From contig PBZZ01000061.1 of assembly GCA_002730365.1 (NCBI GenBank), positions 1 through 7,003 of the forward strand: a DNA stretch of 7,003 bases, read 5' to 3'. A program made the position numbers and the translations under genes. Below the pieces are notes generated by a model. The model saw nothing but the letters and a program-made list of their open reading frames with translations. It searched no databases and was not told the DNA's origin. Numbering within the stretch: position 1 is the first letter of the stretch; the number at the start of each line of letters is the position of its first letter. This DNA is from Deltaproteobacteria bacterium (GTDB lineage Bacteria > SAR324 > NAC60-12). Positions 1 to 6,713 of this stretch are shown here, one piece after another.

Positions 1-681
1 GTTCAGGCGCCTCTACTACCCAACCGGCCCAAAGTGTCTTGTTAGTATCGAATAATCCTCTGCGACTCCAGTGCTGCACAGTACGGCGTTCAACTGCCAG
101 TCACCAACTCTGTAGCTTTGCCATCAATCAAGTTCGATCACTTTTTCGTTGATACCAGTATCAGCAAACAAATCTTTCAAACCTAGTGGCACCTAAAAGA
201 GAAGTTGATTTGCTATATGTTATTCTACCAAAGCCGATACAGTTTTACGATCCAAATGGTCATAGTGGTTGTGTGAGATAATGACGATATCAATCAGTAT
301 CTGTGGTCCCAAAAAATTTACTGGCGATGCTCGTTGAGTCAGATGGGGGTCTGTAATCAAATTGATCCCTTGATATTGCCAGAGGAATGTCGAATATCCA
401 ATCCATGTCAGTGTTGGGACCGTTCGGTTTTCTCTGAGGAAATCAGAGTCTGGCTTAATCAATTCAAATTCAACAGATTCTTGTTCAATCCGATTTTGAT
501 GCTAGTGCCATAACTTGGAAAAGCTTTTGGTCATCCTCTCAGGTGGAAGATAATTATTTTGAAAACCATCTTCTGCGTGATGGGCAGGGCGATTCTTAGC
601 CAGTACGTGAGAATCGACACAAGCACTCAAGGACATCAGCAATGGAGGTGACAGGGCAGACAATTGTCGTCGGTAATGCAT
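1..681 (-). pseudogene. Decayed MBL-fold lipoprotein gene (RomA/NAPE-PLD-like), runs off left edge
   Basis: Reading one minus-strand frame from the ATG at 681 gives a lipoprotein signal peptide (MHYRRQ, then a hydrophobic stretch, lipobox LSAC with Cys at codon 21), then RPAHHAEDGF, LRENRTVPTLTWIGYSTF, LITDPHLTQRASPV and the metal motif SHNHYDHLD (His codons at 273-256). These blocks match the metallo-beta-lactamase-fold family that includes RomA and NAPE-specific phospholipase D. The same frame continues past a stop into VPLGLKDLFADTGI and WQSYRVGDWQLNAV. It is broken by TAG at 502-504, TAA at 220-222, TAG at 193-195 and TGA at 124-126. The TGA replaces the first Trp of the family's LDWWQ. 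One base is missing near 81-82; after it the next frame gives QHWSRRGLFDTNKTLWAGW to the window edge. About a dozen residues seem lost between GPQ and ILIDIV near position 300. It lies 64 bp after tsaD as the last member of that operon. The stops use all three codons, so recoding cannot explain them. I am sure of family and decay; the former substrate is unknown. Confidence 0.9.
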
Positions 682-745
682 TTTGGAACTACAGAGGGAG
701 TGCAGGCGTTCATTACTTACAAAAGTGTTAGCTAATCTTGCTCGG

Positions 746-1756
746 TCAGCTTAAGAGATTGGGGTGTGCATCCATGAGCAAATCGTCAAAGAGGCCTGCT
801 GCGTGGCGGTAGGAAGCTAGACAAGTAACCATTGCGGCATTATCTGTACATAATTTAGGTGGAGGATACCAGAGCTCGATACCCTGCTTTTTCGTTTCCT
901 CCTCAAAGGCTTTTCTGAGAAATTTACTGGCTGCCAACCCTCCAGAAACTGAGAGGCGTTTCAAGCCGTAGGTGTCTAAAGCTCGGAACGTCTTCTGGAC
1001 CAAAACACGAGCCACACTCCTAAAAAAACAGGCCAATACTTCTGGCTCATCTTGTTTTGCCTTTTCGGGTTCTTGTTCTTTAAACCGCAGAAGTGCGGTC
1101 TTTAGCCCACTGAATGAAAAATCAAAATCTGGTTCATGAATACGAGGACTTGGAAAATCGTACCTGTTTCCTGGATAACCGACTGCAAAACGGTCTACAA
1201 CGGGGCCTCCCGGCATTGGATAGCCAAAGAGTTTTGCGACCTTGTCCACGCACTCTCCGGCTGCGTCATCCATACTTCGACCAACAATTTCGTAATCGAA
1301 GTGATCTCTTGCATGCATCAGAAGAGTGTGTCCTCCAGCAACTACCAAATGCAATATTGGATACTGAAAAGGTTCGCCTGAAAGAACACCAGCGTAGGGA
1401 TGCGCCTCAACGTGGTTCAGACCAATGAGAGGAATCCTCAATGAGAACGAAAGAGTTTTGGCGACCATCATTCCAACTAGAAGAGCTCCTAGTAATCCTG
1501 GCAAATTACTAACTGCAATGTAATCAAGGTCTTCCAACTTCATATCTGCTTTGCGACATGCCTCCTCAATCAAAGCATGAATCACTTCAAGGTGTTTACG
1601 GGCCGCTCTTTCTGGAACAACACCTCCAAATTCTGCATGGTCCCGATATTGTGATAATGTCAGGTTTGCCAGGATTTCTTGATGACCACGCAGGATCGCA
1701 ACCGACGTATCATCAAATGTTGTATCAATCCCAAGTCCCAATGCATTTTTAGTCAA
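746..1756 (-). CDS. tsaD: tRNA N6-adenosine threonylcarbamoyltransferase TsaD
   Basis: TsaD (YgjD/Kae1/Qri7 family), with partners TsaB and TsaE, transfers threonylcarbamoyl from TC-AMP to A37 of ANN-decoding tRNAs (t6A) in the cytoplasm. The 336 residues match the usual length. Signature blocks in order are GIDTTFDDTSVAI (9-21), GGVVPERAARKH (44-55), LLVGMMVAKTL (92-102), the metal-site NHVEAH with His115 and His119, GGHT (141-144), DDAAGE (163-168), GGPVVD (183-188), FSFSGLKTA (213-221), SGGLAASKFLR (271-281) and CTDNAAM with Asp305. Several normally strict positions differ: ETSCDET reads DTTFDDT, GPGL reads LPGL (residues 85-88), SGGHT reads AGGHT and HMEGH reads HVEAH. The metal ligands are intact, so I expect a working enzyme. 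The start is TTG; it places the nucleotide-binding GID motif at the usual distance from the N-terminus and has AGGGA six bases upstream. It lies 27 bp after the CPBP gene and is probably cotranscribed from aat. Confidence 0.95.
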   Translation of the reverse strand: MTKNALGLGIDTTFDDTSVAILRGHQEILANLTLSQYRDHAEFGGVVPERAARKHLEVIHALIEEACRKADMKLEDLDYIAVSNLPGLLGALLVGMMVAKTLSFSLRIPLIGLNHVEAHPYAGVLSGEPFQYPILHLVVAGGHTLLMHARDHFDYEIVGRSMDDAAGECVDKVAKLFGYPMPGGPVVDRFAVGYPGNRYDFPSPRIHEPDFDFSFSGLKTALLRFKEQEPEKAKQDEPEVLACFFRSVARVLVQKTFRALDTYGLKRLSVSGGLAASKFLRKAFEEETKKQGIELWYPPPKLCTDNAAMVTCLASYRHAAGLFDDLLMDAHPNLLS

Positions 1757-1762
1757 ATTTAT

Positions 1763-1767
1763 TCCCT
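1763..1767 (-). promoter_or_regulatory. Ribosome binding site supporting the TTG start of tsaD
   Basis: On the minus strand AGGGA sits six bases before TTG at 1756. No ATG lies in frame near the conserved N-terminus, so this Shine-Dalgarno-like match decides the start. Confidence 0.6.
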
Positions 1768-1783
1768 GAAGGGTGTTGTTTCA

Positions 1784-2482
1784 TCAGAGCAATACATGAA
1801 TATCATAAAAGGCATGGGTGTAGGCTGTCACAGCAAATCCACGCACAAAATAAAGAACTGTGAACAATAAACCAGCCACCCAGCGAAACAGGAAGCTATG
1901 CAAATCAAATTCATCACCCAGACTACCTACATAATGAGCCAAGGCAAAGAGAAATGAGGCGGAGAGGATTGCTATCACAGCTGTTAAAACCGTACTTCGC
2001 AAAATGGGGTGTAACCCGAAAAACAACCCATTCAAGAGCAGTACTCGAAAAACAAATTCTTCGTACAAACCCGCTCCAATCGAGAGGGCAAGTTTTTGGG
2101 CTGTCTGGTTGCCAATCAAGAGATCTAAAACACTGGAGTATAGAAGTAGGTTCACTAACACTCCCAGAACCATACTGTAAATGAAGGCTTCCAGAAGTAA
2201 AATTCCCACATGATTGAGTGGCAAGCCCATCTCAGGTTTTTTCAATCGAAGCCAGACGAGGGCACTGATCAGAATACCTATCAAAACAAAGGTCACGTGT
2301 TGTGGCCGAATTTCAAACGCCTGAAAAACGTATCGCACCCAAACATCCATAGCGTTACGGATCTGCCAGGCTCCTCCCGTGTCGCTCAAAAGCAATAAGA
2401 TCTCGTAGCAAACCAATAGGGGTAACGCCAGAAGCACAGAGGCATAGGGGCTCCTAGTCGTCTCCCAGTAGGAAGGCATCAT
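1784..2482 (-). CDS. CPBP-family intramembrane metalloprotease-like protein
   Basis: This 232-residue, highly hydrophobic protein has six or seven likely membrane segments (roughly 13-33, 62-80, 93-118, 132-158, 163-185, 196-218). The three CPBP (CAAX protease and bacteriocin-processing, Abi) motifs are visible: EEFVFR at 141-146 with the paired glutamates and the arginine, FALAH at 179-183 (FxxxH), and HAFYD at 223-227 (HxxxD/N). In Rce1-type members these residues build the active site inside the membrane, so the protein is probably catalytically competent. The substrate of most bacterial members is unknown and nothing here identifies it. Two ATG codons stand in tandem at 2482 and 2479; either could start. 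No good Shine-Dalgarno match is seen, and the gene begins only 9 bp after the SPOR gene, so coupling to upstream translation is likely. Confidence 0.88.
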   Translation of the reverse strand: MMPSYWETTRSPYASVLLALPLLVCYEILLLLSDTGGAWQIRNAMDVWVRYVFQAFEIRPQHVTFVLIGILISALVWLRLKKPEMGLPLNHVGILLLEAFIYSMVLGVLVNLLLYSSVLDLLIGNQTAQKLALSIGAGLYEEFVFRVLLLNGLFFGLHPILRSTVLTAVIAILSASFLFALAHYVGSLGDEFDLHSFLFRWVAGLLFTVLYFVRGFAVTAYTHAFYDIHVLL

Positions 2483-2491
2483 AAAGCTAGA

Positions 2492-3178
2492 CTAGATTCT
2501 TGTGATTTGGACGGAGTCGATGAAATTCAAGCGCCGCAACTCAAAGGCGCGATCTTCAGCTTTATCTTTGGGCACTTTGCCCACACGCACTCGGTAGAGA
2601 ACACTGTTGTCCTGATTAATGTGCGTATGAATGTACGCATCAGGGAAGCCCTTTTCACGCAGTTGATTGAGCAGATCCTCAGCATTCTTTCGCAATTTCG
2701 AAGAAAATACTTGCACAGTATAACTCGAACTTGGCTCTGAAGCGCGGGCTTGATCGGTTGACTCAGTAATTTCCTCATTGGCCGATTCCAACTTCAGATT
2801 AGGAGTGGATACTGCCGGGAGTGCAGGAGGCTGCAAAAGATCTGTCGGACGGGCAGAATTCTTAAGTGTGTTGGCCGCAGAACTAAGAGCCTCGGTTCGT
2901 TGCTGAAGACGGTCTAACCTTGGTAAATCTAGATTTATTTGATCTTCTTGGGGTTCACTCAGTCCAAAAAAACGAAGATCTTCTTTTTTGAGATCAGGTG
3001 CCTTTGGGCGATTTGTTTCCTGAGACGCAACACTTGTTTCCGGTAACTGGCGTATGCTTTGTCCCGTGATCATACCCATATAGAAACTGATGACTAAGCT
3101 GAACCCACTTATCAACAAAATCATCATTGCTACTGGATAGGAAAGTTTCAGCAGAAACATTGCTTTTTGTTTAGCCAT
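2492..3178 (-). CDS. Membrane-anchored SPOR-domain protein
   Basis: The 228-residue protein has a short basic N-terminus (MAKQK), one membrane helix at about 16-38, a low-complexity linker rich in Pro, Ser, Glu and Gln (about 40-150), and a C-terminal SPOR domain (152-228). The domain opens with SYTVQVFSS, continues with the helix KNAEDLLNQLREKGF, then LYRVRVGKV, and ends in SVQITRI. SPOR domains bind peptidoglycan glycan strands stripped of stem peptides, often at the division septum, so a periplasmic role facing the cell wall from an inner-membrane anchor is expected. The layout resembles FtsN and DedD, but the linker has no feature that proves equivalence and I give no symbol. The ATG lies 10 bp after the aat stop with a weak GGA upstream. 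It is the second gene of the leftward operon. Confidence 0.9.
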   Translation of the reverse strand: MAKQKAMFLLKLSYPVAMMILLISGFSLVISFYMGMITGQSIRQLPETSVASQETNRPKAPDLKKEDLRFFGLSEPQEDQINLDLPRLDRLQQRTEALSSAANTLKNSARPTDLLQPPALPAVSTPNLKLESANEEITESTDQARASEPSSSYTVQVFSSKLRKNAEDLLNQLREKGFPDAYIHTHINQDNSVLYRVRVGKVPKDKAEDRAFELRRLNFIDSVQITRI

Positions 3179-3188
3179 GAAGATTCCG

Positions 3189-3869
3189 TTAAGTGGGGAT
3201 CCAGCGGCCCCGTAGGGTAGGGTAATTCAGTTCATGCTGGAGCATTTCCAAAAAGTCTTTGCGGCTCATCTCCTCCGCTCCCAGGCTCAAAAGATGATCC
3301 GTTGTGACTTGACAGTCTAAGAATCGCAATCCTTGTTCCATTGCAAACTTAGATAGTGAAACCAAGGCCACTTTTGATGCATTACTTTTTTTGCTGAACA
3401 TAGACTCACCAAAAAAACAATGTCCGAGAGAAATCCCATAGAGTCCTCCCACCAATTGATCTTCTTCCCAGACTTCAATGGAATGGGCAAATCCTTGCTC
3501 GTGTAGGCGAATATAGGCACTTTTCATTGCCCCCGTGATCCAAGTACCTTCCAAGGCCCTAGTAGTAGCACACTGATCAATCACTTCAGCAAATTGAGTG
3601 TCATATCGCACCTGATGGGGCCTGTTACGCAGCACTTTTGCTAAACTTCTGGTAATGTGGATCTTCTCAGGGAACAGTACGAGTCTCGGATCTGGACTCC
3701 ACCAAAGTAAAGGTTGTCCTTCTTCGTACCAAGGGAAAATCCCTTGTTGATAAGCCATCAGAATCCGATCACTCGAAAGGTCTCCGCCCACTGCCAACAA
3801 ACCGCTGGGTTCTGCCTCATTAGGTGAAGGAAATTGTAAAATATTTGGATGAAGTTGGTAAATTGGCAT
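3189..3869 (-). CDS. aat: Leucyl/phenylalanyl-tRNA--protein transferase
   Basis: Aat transfers Leu or Phe from charged tRNA to proteins with N-terminal Arg or Lys, creating a degron read by ClpS/ClpAP; it acts in the cytoplasm. The 226 residues are close to the usual length and nearly every family block is present: FPSPNEAEPSGLLAVGGDLS (13-32), YQQGIFPWY (40-48), LLWWSPDPR (54-62), TWITGAMKSAY (109-119), GFAHSIEVW (126-134), LVGGLYGISLG (139-149), FFGESMFS (152-159), NASK (163-166), LDCQVTTDHLLSLGAE (184-199). Asp185 and Gln187 of the DCQ motif correspond to residues proposed to take part in peptide-bond formation in the E. coli enzyme. It is the first gene of the leftward operon and diverges from panE. 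No strong Shine-Dalgarno match precedes the ATG, but the MPIYQLHP N-terminus fits the family start. Confidence 0.97.
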   Translation of the reverse strand: MPIYQLHPNILQFPSPNEAEPSGLLAVGGDLSSDRILMAYQQGIFPWYEEGQPLLWWSPDPRLVLFPEKIHITRSLAKVLRNRPHQVRYDTQFAEVIDQCATTRALEGTWITGAMKSAYIRLHEQGFAHSIEVWEEDQLVGGLYGISLGHCFFGESMFSKKSNASKVALVSLSKFAMEQGLRFLDCQVTTDHLLSLGAEEMSRKDFLEMLQHELNYPTLRGRWIPT

Positions 3870-3915
3870 TGGCCGTCAGCTAAAGACTTCCATCACATCA
3901 CAGATTGCTTCTGAA
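3870..3915. promoter_or_regulatory. Divergent intergenic region between aat and panE
   Basis: These 46 bp separate two divergent start codons. Both operons must be driven from here or from inside the opposite gene's 5' end. I see no convincing sigma-70 pair, no clear operator palindrome and no good Shine-Dalgarno for either gene. Its role is inferred only from gene orientation. Confidence 0.45.
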
Positions 3916-4878
3916 ATGGCATCCAACTCTCAGATAGAAAATGGAAAAATTCTACCAAAGTGGGGAATCCTTGGAGCAGGAGCCATGGGCTGGCTTTGGA
4001 CTTATTACCTTCAGCGAGCAAAAATAGGCACTTTACTCCTGCAGCACCAAAATACCAGTTATCGAGAATGTATAATTCAAAAGGATAATATTTTTGAAAA
4101 TTGCAGAACCTCTGCAATCAAATCTGACAATCCCTGTTTACCCGCTTTAGATGCCCTGATTATAGCTACTAAAGCCTATTCCGTGAGGAGTGCTCTTCTG
4201 CCACTTCAAGAAGTGTTGAGTTCAAAGCAGATCCCGATAATTCTCTTACAAAATGGTCTTGGTGTCTTTGAAGAAGTCCGCCAGCTTTTACCCGAGCAAC
4301 CTATTCTGATACTATCAACTAGCAATGGGGCTTACTGGCACGAATCGGCATTTCTGAAACTCACTGGAATAGGCTCCAGTTTTTTTGGAACTTTGGATAA
4401 CTCTGTCCCAGATTCATTGAAAAAAATACTTTTAAAACAACTCAAAGCGACAGGGCTGCCTGTTTTATTTACTGACAACATCCTGAGACAACTTTGGGAA
4501 AAACTTATGGTCAACTGTTCCATCAACAGTCTTTCAGCTTTATGGTTGTGTAGAAACGGAGACTTGCTTGATAATCCAAATTCTAAGCAAATTTGGAAGA
4601 GAATTGTCCAAGAGGGGGTTCAGGTGATGAGACTGGAATTGCATCAAGAAGTTGAACCTTCAGAAATTCTCACTTTTATCGAACAAGTTGCCTATAAAAC
4701 CAGTGCGAATTACTCTTCTATGTGTGAGGATCGACGAAGAAATCGACCTAATGAAGTAGATTATATTCAGGGTTATTTGGTCAAGAAAGCTCATCAGCAT
4801 CACGTTTCTGTTCCAACATTAGAAACATTGGCAGAACTTTTAAAATTTCCTGAAAACTCATCATTAAAACCAAATTGA
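3916..4878 (+). CDS. panE: 2-dehydropantoate 2-reductase (ketopantoate reductase) family
   Basis: The ApbA/PanE family reduces 2-dehydropantoate to D-pantoate with NADPH, a cytoplasmic step of pantothenate and coenzyme A synthesis. The 320 residues show a Rossmann dinucleotide site WGILGAGAMG (GxGxxG at 20-25), IIATKAYSV with Lys86, LLQNGLG (110-116), WEKLMVNCSINSLSAL with the expected catalytic Lys196 and Asn200, and SSMCEDRRRNRPNEVDYI with Glu280, matching the substrate-binding SSM-D-GR-TE-DY signature. In the last block the usual GRPTEID reads NRPNEVD; the acidic residue is kept. The family holds paralogues acting on other 2-oxo acids, so the exact substrate is likely, not proved. The ATG is the only good start before the Rossmann motif, though no clear Shine-Dalgarno precedes it. 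It heads the rightward operon, 9 bp before the deacetylase gene. Confidence 0.85.
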   Translation: MASNSQIENGKILPKWGILGAGAMGWLWTYYLQRAKIGTLLLQHQNTSYRECIIQKDNIFENCRTSAIKSDNPCLPALDALIIATKAYSVRSALLPLQEVLSSKQIPIILLQNGLGVFEEVRQLLPEQPILILSTSNGAYWHESAFLKLTGIGSSFFGTLDNSVPDSLKKILLKQLKATGLPVLFTDNILRQLWEKLMVNCSINSLSALWLCRNGDLLDNPNSKQIWKRIVQEGVQVMRLELHQEVEPSEILTFIEQVAYKTSANYSSMCEDRRRNRPNEVDYIQGYLVKKAHQHHVSVPTLETLAELLKFPENSSLKPN

Positions 4879-4887
4879 GCTAGTAGG

Positions 4888-5829
4888 ATGGCTACTGGAT
4901 TCTACACCAACACAATTTTTCTTGAACACGACACAGGCAATCACCCCGAAAATGCGGATCGCCTCCGAGCAATCGATCAGCATCTGCGGTACAGCGGTCT
5001 CTTAAATAAATTAGAGGTTCGTCCCGGACGCGCCGCAGAACCAAAAGAAATCGAGATGCTACACTCGAAGCGACACATCGATTCTGTTATGGAGGCTATC
5101 GAACTGGGTAAAAAAACACTTGGAACCCCAGATTGTGTAATTTCTGCTGGGACTTACGGCGCAGCCTTACATGCAGTGGGAGCAGTTCTCGATAGTGTTA
5201 TCCAAGTTGCTGACGGCAAACTAGACAATGCATTTTGTGCTGTCCGTCCTCCTGGGCATCATGCCGAACATGACGCAGCGATGGGTTTCTGTTTCTTTAA
5301 CAATGTAGCAATTGCTGCAGAATTTCTACGAAAAAACTGCGGATATCAGAGGATTCTCATCTTTGATTTTGACGTACATCATGGTAATGGCACACAGCAT
5401 CTCTTCGAAGAAAACGCACAGGTCCTATACGCAAGTACACACCAAGACCCCAGAACTTGTTACCCTGGGACTGGTTTCACCCAAGAAAATGGCTTTGGAT
5501 CGGGCAAAGGATTCACGTTAAATTTTCCTATGCCTCCTGGCACATCAGATGAGAAATATTTAGAATTTTTCCATAATCGAATCATTCCTCAATTCGAGGA
5601 ATTCAAACCAGATTTTATACTTCTTTCTGCGGGTTTTGATGGACATGTTCGTGACCCACTAGCGATGCTGGACCTCACCGAAAATTGCTATCGTGAAATT
5701 ACAAAAGAAATGAGAACTCTCGCTGAAAAATTTGCAAATGGCCGTATCGTAAGCTTATTGGAGGGGGGCTATGCTTTGGAAGCACTGGCTTTAAGTGTAG
5801 AAGCCCATATTCAGGAACTTCTAAAGTGA
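4888..5829 (+). CDS. Class II histone-deacetylase-like amidohydrolase
   Basis: The 313-residue protein belongs to the arginase/deacetylase fold, in the HDAC/AcuC/acetylpolyamine amidohydrolase group of zinc enzymes that remove acetyl groups from lysine side chains or polyamines. The N-terminal FLEHDTGNHPENADRLRAI (11-29) is typical. The active site is complete: RPPGHHAEHDAAMGFCFFNN (120-139) with the His124-His125 pair, DFDVHHGNGTQ (160-170) giving zinc ligands Asp162 and His164, SAGFDGHVRDPLAML (247-261) with ligand Asp251, and LEGGY (291-295) with the transition-state Tyr295. It should therefore be active. Bacterial substrates cannot be read from sequence: acetyl-lysine on proteins, acetylpolyamines and other acylated amines are all possible. 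Its stop overlaps the rbgA start, and it follows panE by 9 bp, so it is the middle gene of an operon. Upstream only a weak GAG is seen. Confidence 0.93.
   Translation: MATGFYTNTIFLEHDTGNHPENADRLRAIDQHLRYSGLLNKLEVRPGRAAEPKEIEMLHSKRHIDSVMEAIELGKKTLGTPDCVISAGTYGAALHAVGAVLDSVIQVADGKLDNAFCAVRPPGHHAEHDAAMGFCFFNNVAIAAEFLRKNCGYQRILIFDFDVHHGNGTQHLFEENAQVLYASTHQDPRTCYPGTGFTQENGFGSGKGFTLNFPMPPGTSDEKYLEFFHNRIIPQFEEFKPDFILLSAGFDGHVRDPLAMLDLTENCYREITKEMRTLAEKFANGRIVSLLEGGYALEALALSVEAHIQELLK
5813..5817 (+). promoter_or_regulatory. Ribosome binding site supporting the GTG start of rbgA
   Basis: AGGAA inside the last codons of the deacetylase gene lies eight bases before GTG at 5826. It supports GTG as the start, with GTGA forming a 4 bp overlap with the upstream TGA stop. 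Confidence 0.6.
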
Positions 5830-6713
5830 CGGAAGATTTTCAAGACTTGCAGGACTTTGAAAAGTTAAACATCCACTGGTTCCCAGGGCACATGCGCAAG
5901 GCGTTGAGAGGAGTAGGGGATCAAATTAAAAGAGTTGACGTTGTCATTGAGTTGAGAGATGCCAGACTCCCCATCACTTCTCAAAATCCTGATTTACAAA
6001 ATCTTTTGATCAACAAGCCTTCTTTGATTCTGTTCAATAAATCTGGTCTGGCAGATCTAAATCAAATCAAGAAATGGGAGTCAAAATTAAAAAATGAATC
6101 GACCAAACCCTTCCTATTTGTGGACGTAAAAAGGAGAAAAGGACTGAGCCAAATTATTCCTAGTTCCAGAAAACTGATGCAATCACGCTGGGAAAATCTG
6201 CGACAAAGAGGCATCCGCCCCCCTGTTTTGAGACTGATGGTTATCGGCATACCTAACGTGGGGAAATCAAGTTTGATAAATGCTCTGGCTCGTCGCGGGG
6301 CTACTCAAACTGGTCCCAAGCCTGGAGTGACTAGACATCAGGAGTGGATTGTTCTTGGTCAAAATGCTGAACTTCTGGATACTCCAGGAATCCTCTGGCC
6401 TAAAATCCAAAATACCATTGATGGATTGAACCTAACCCTTGTTGGAGGCATCAGAGATGAAATTGTTGGTGTCGAAAGCTTAGCCAACTATTTGATTCAA
6501 CTCGGTAAAAAACGTTTCCCTCAAAGGCTTTTAGAGCGATATACAATTGAAGGCTGTAAGTTGCAAAGCTCTCAGGAAATTCTTCACCAAATCGCAATTA
6601 AGCGAGGTTTTTTTCGGACAGGGGGAAATGTAGATATTCAGCGAGTTTCAGAGATGCTTCTACACGATTTTCGGGAGGGACTCTTTGGCCCCATTAACCT
6701 GGATCTATTGTAA
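5826..6713 (+). CDS. rbgA: Ribosome biogenesis GTPase RbgA/YlqF, with atypical G4 motif
   Basis: RbgA (YlqF) is a circularly permuted GTPase that in Bacillus acts late in 50S subunit assembly. The 295 residues begin with IHWFPGHMRKA (16-26), whose His22 matches the catalytic histidine of Bacillus RbgA. The permuted order is visible: a G4-like NKSG (71-74) comes first, then G1 GIPNVGKS (141-148), G2 GVTR (167-170) and G3 DTPG (185-188). The C-terminal helical domain ends in RTGGNVDIQRVSEMLLHDFR and GLFGPINL, as in the family. The odd point is G4: the guanine-specifying Asp of NKxD is Gly74 (GGT, one transition from GAT), and the following region FVDVKRRKG lacks the usual Ser-Ala of G5. The rest of the protein looks intact. 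It starts at GTG, overlaps the deacetylase gene by 4 bp and closes the rightward operon. Confidence 0.94.
   Translation: MTEDFQDLQDFEKLNIHWFPGHMRKALRGVGDQIKRVDVVIELRDARLPITSQNPDLQNLLINKPSLILFNKSGLADLNQIKKWESKLKNESTKPFLFVDVKRRKGLSQIIPSSRKLMQSRWENLRQRGIRPPVLRLMVIGIPNVGKSSLINALARRGATQTGPKPGVTRHQEWIVLGQNAELLDTPGILWPKIQNTIDGLNLTLVGGIRDEIVGVESLANYLIQLGKKRFPQRLLERYTIEGCKLQSSQEILHQIAIKRGFFRTGGNVDIQRVSEMLLHDFREGLFGPINLDLL

Noticed and set aside
220..462. Stand-alone 80-residue MBL-fold protein
   Set aside because: The family sequence continues in the same frame on both sides across stop codons, so this is the unbroken middle of a larger pseudogene. An 80-residue piece cannot form the fold.
124..504. 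Stop-codon recoding (selenocysteine or readthrough) rescuing the MBL gene
   Set aside because: All three stop codons occur, at positions where the family has Trp or ordinary residues, and a frameshift and a deletion are present too. Decay is simpler.
1114..1428. Plus-strand open frames opposite tsaD (also 1136-1381 and 1558-1870)
   Set aside because: They lie antisense to a strongly conserved gene, have no recognisable motifs and overlap each other in different frames.
3855..3883. Promoter for panE with TTGGTA, a 17-base spacer and AGCTAA
   Set aside because: The -10 match is poor and similar pairs arise by chance; not enough to call a promoter.
4888..5829. Histone deacetylase acquired from a eukaryote
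   Set aside because: HDAC-like amidohydrolases are widespread in bacteria, the sequence fits the bacterial class II type, and the gene sits in a tight operon with no compositional break seen.
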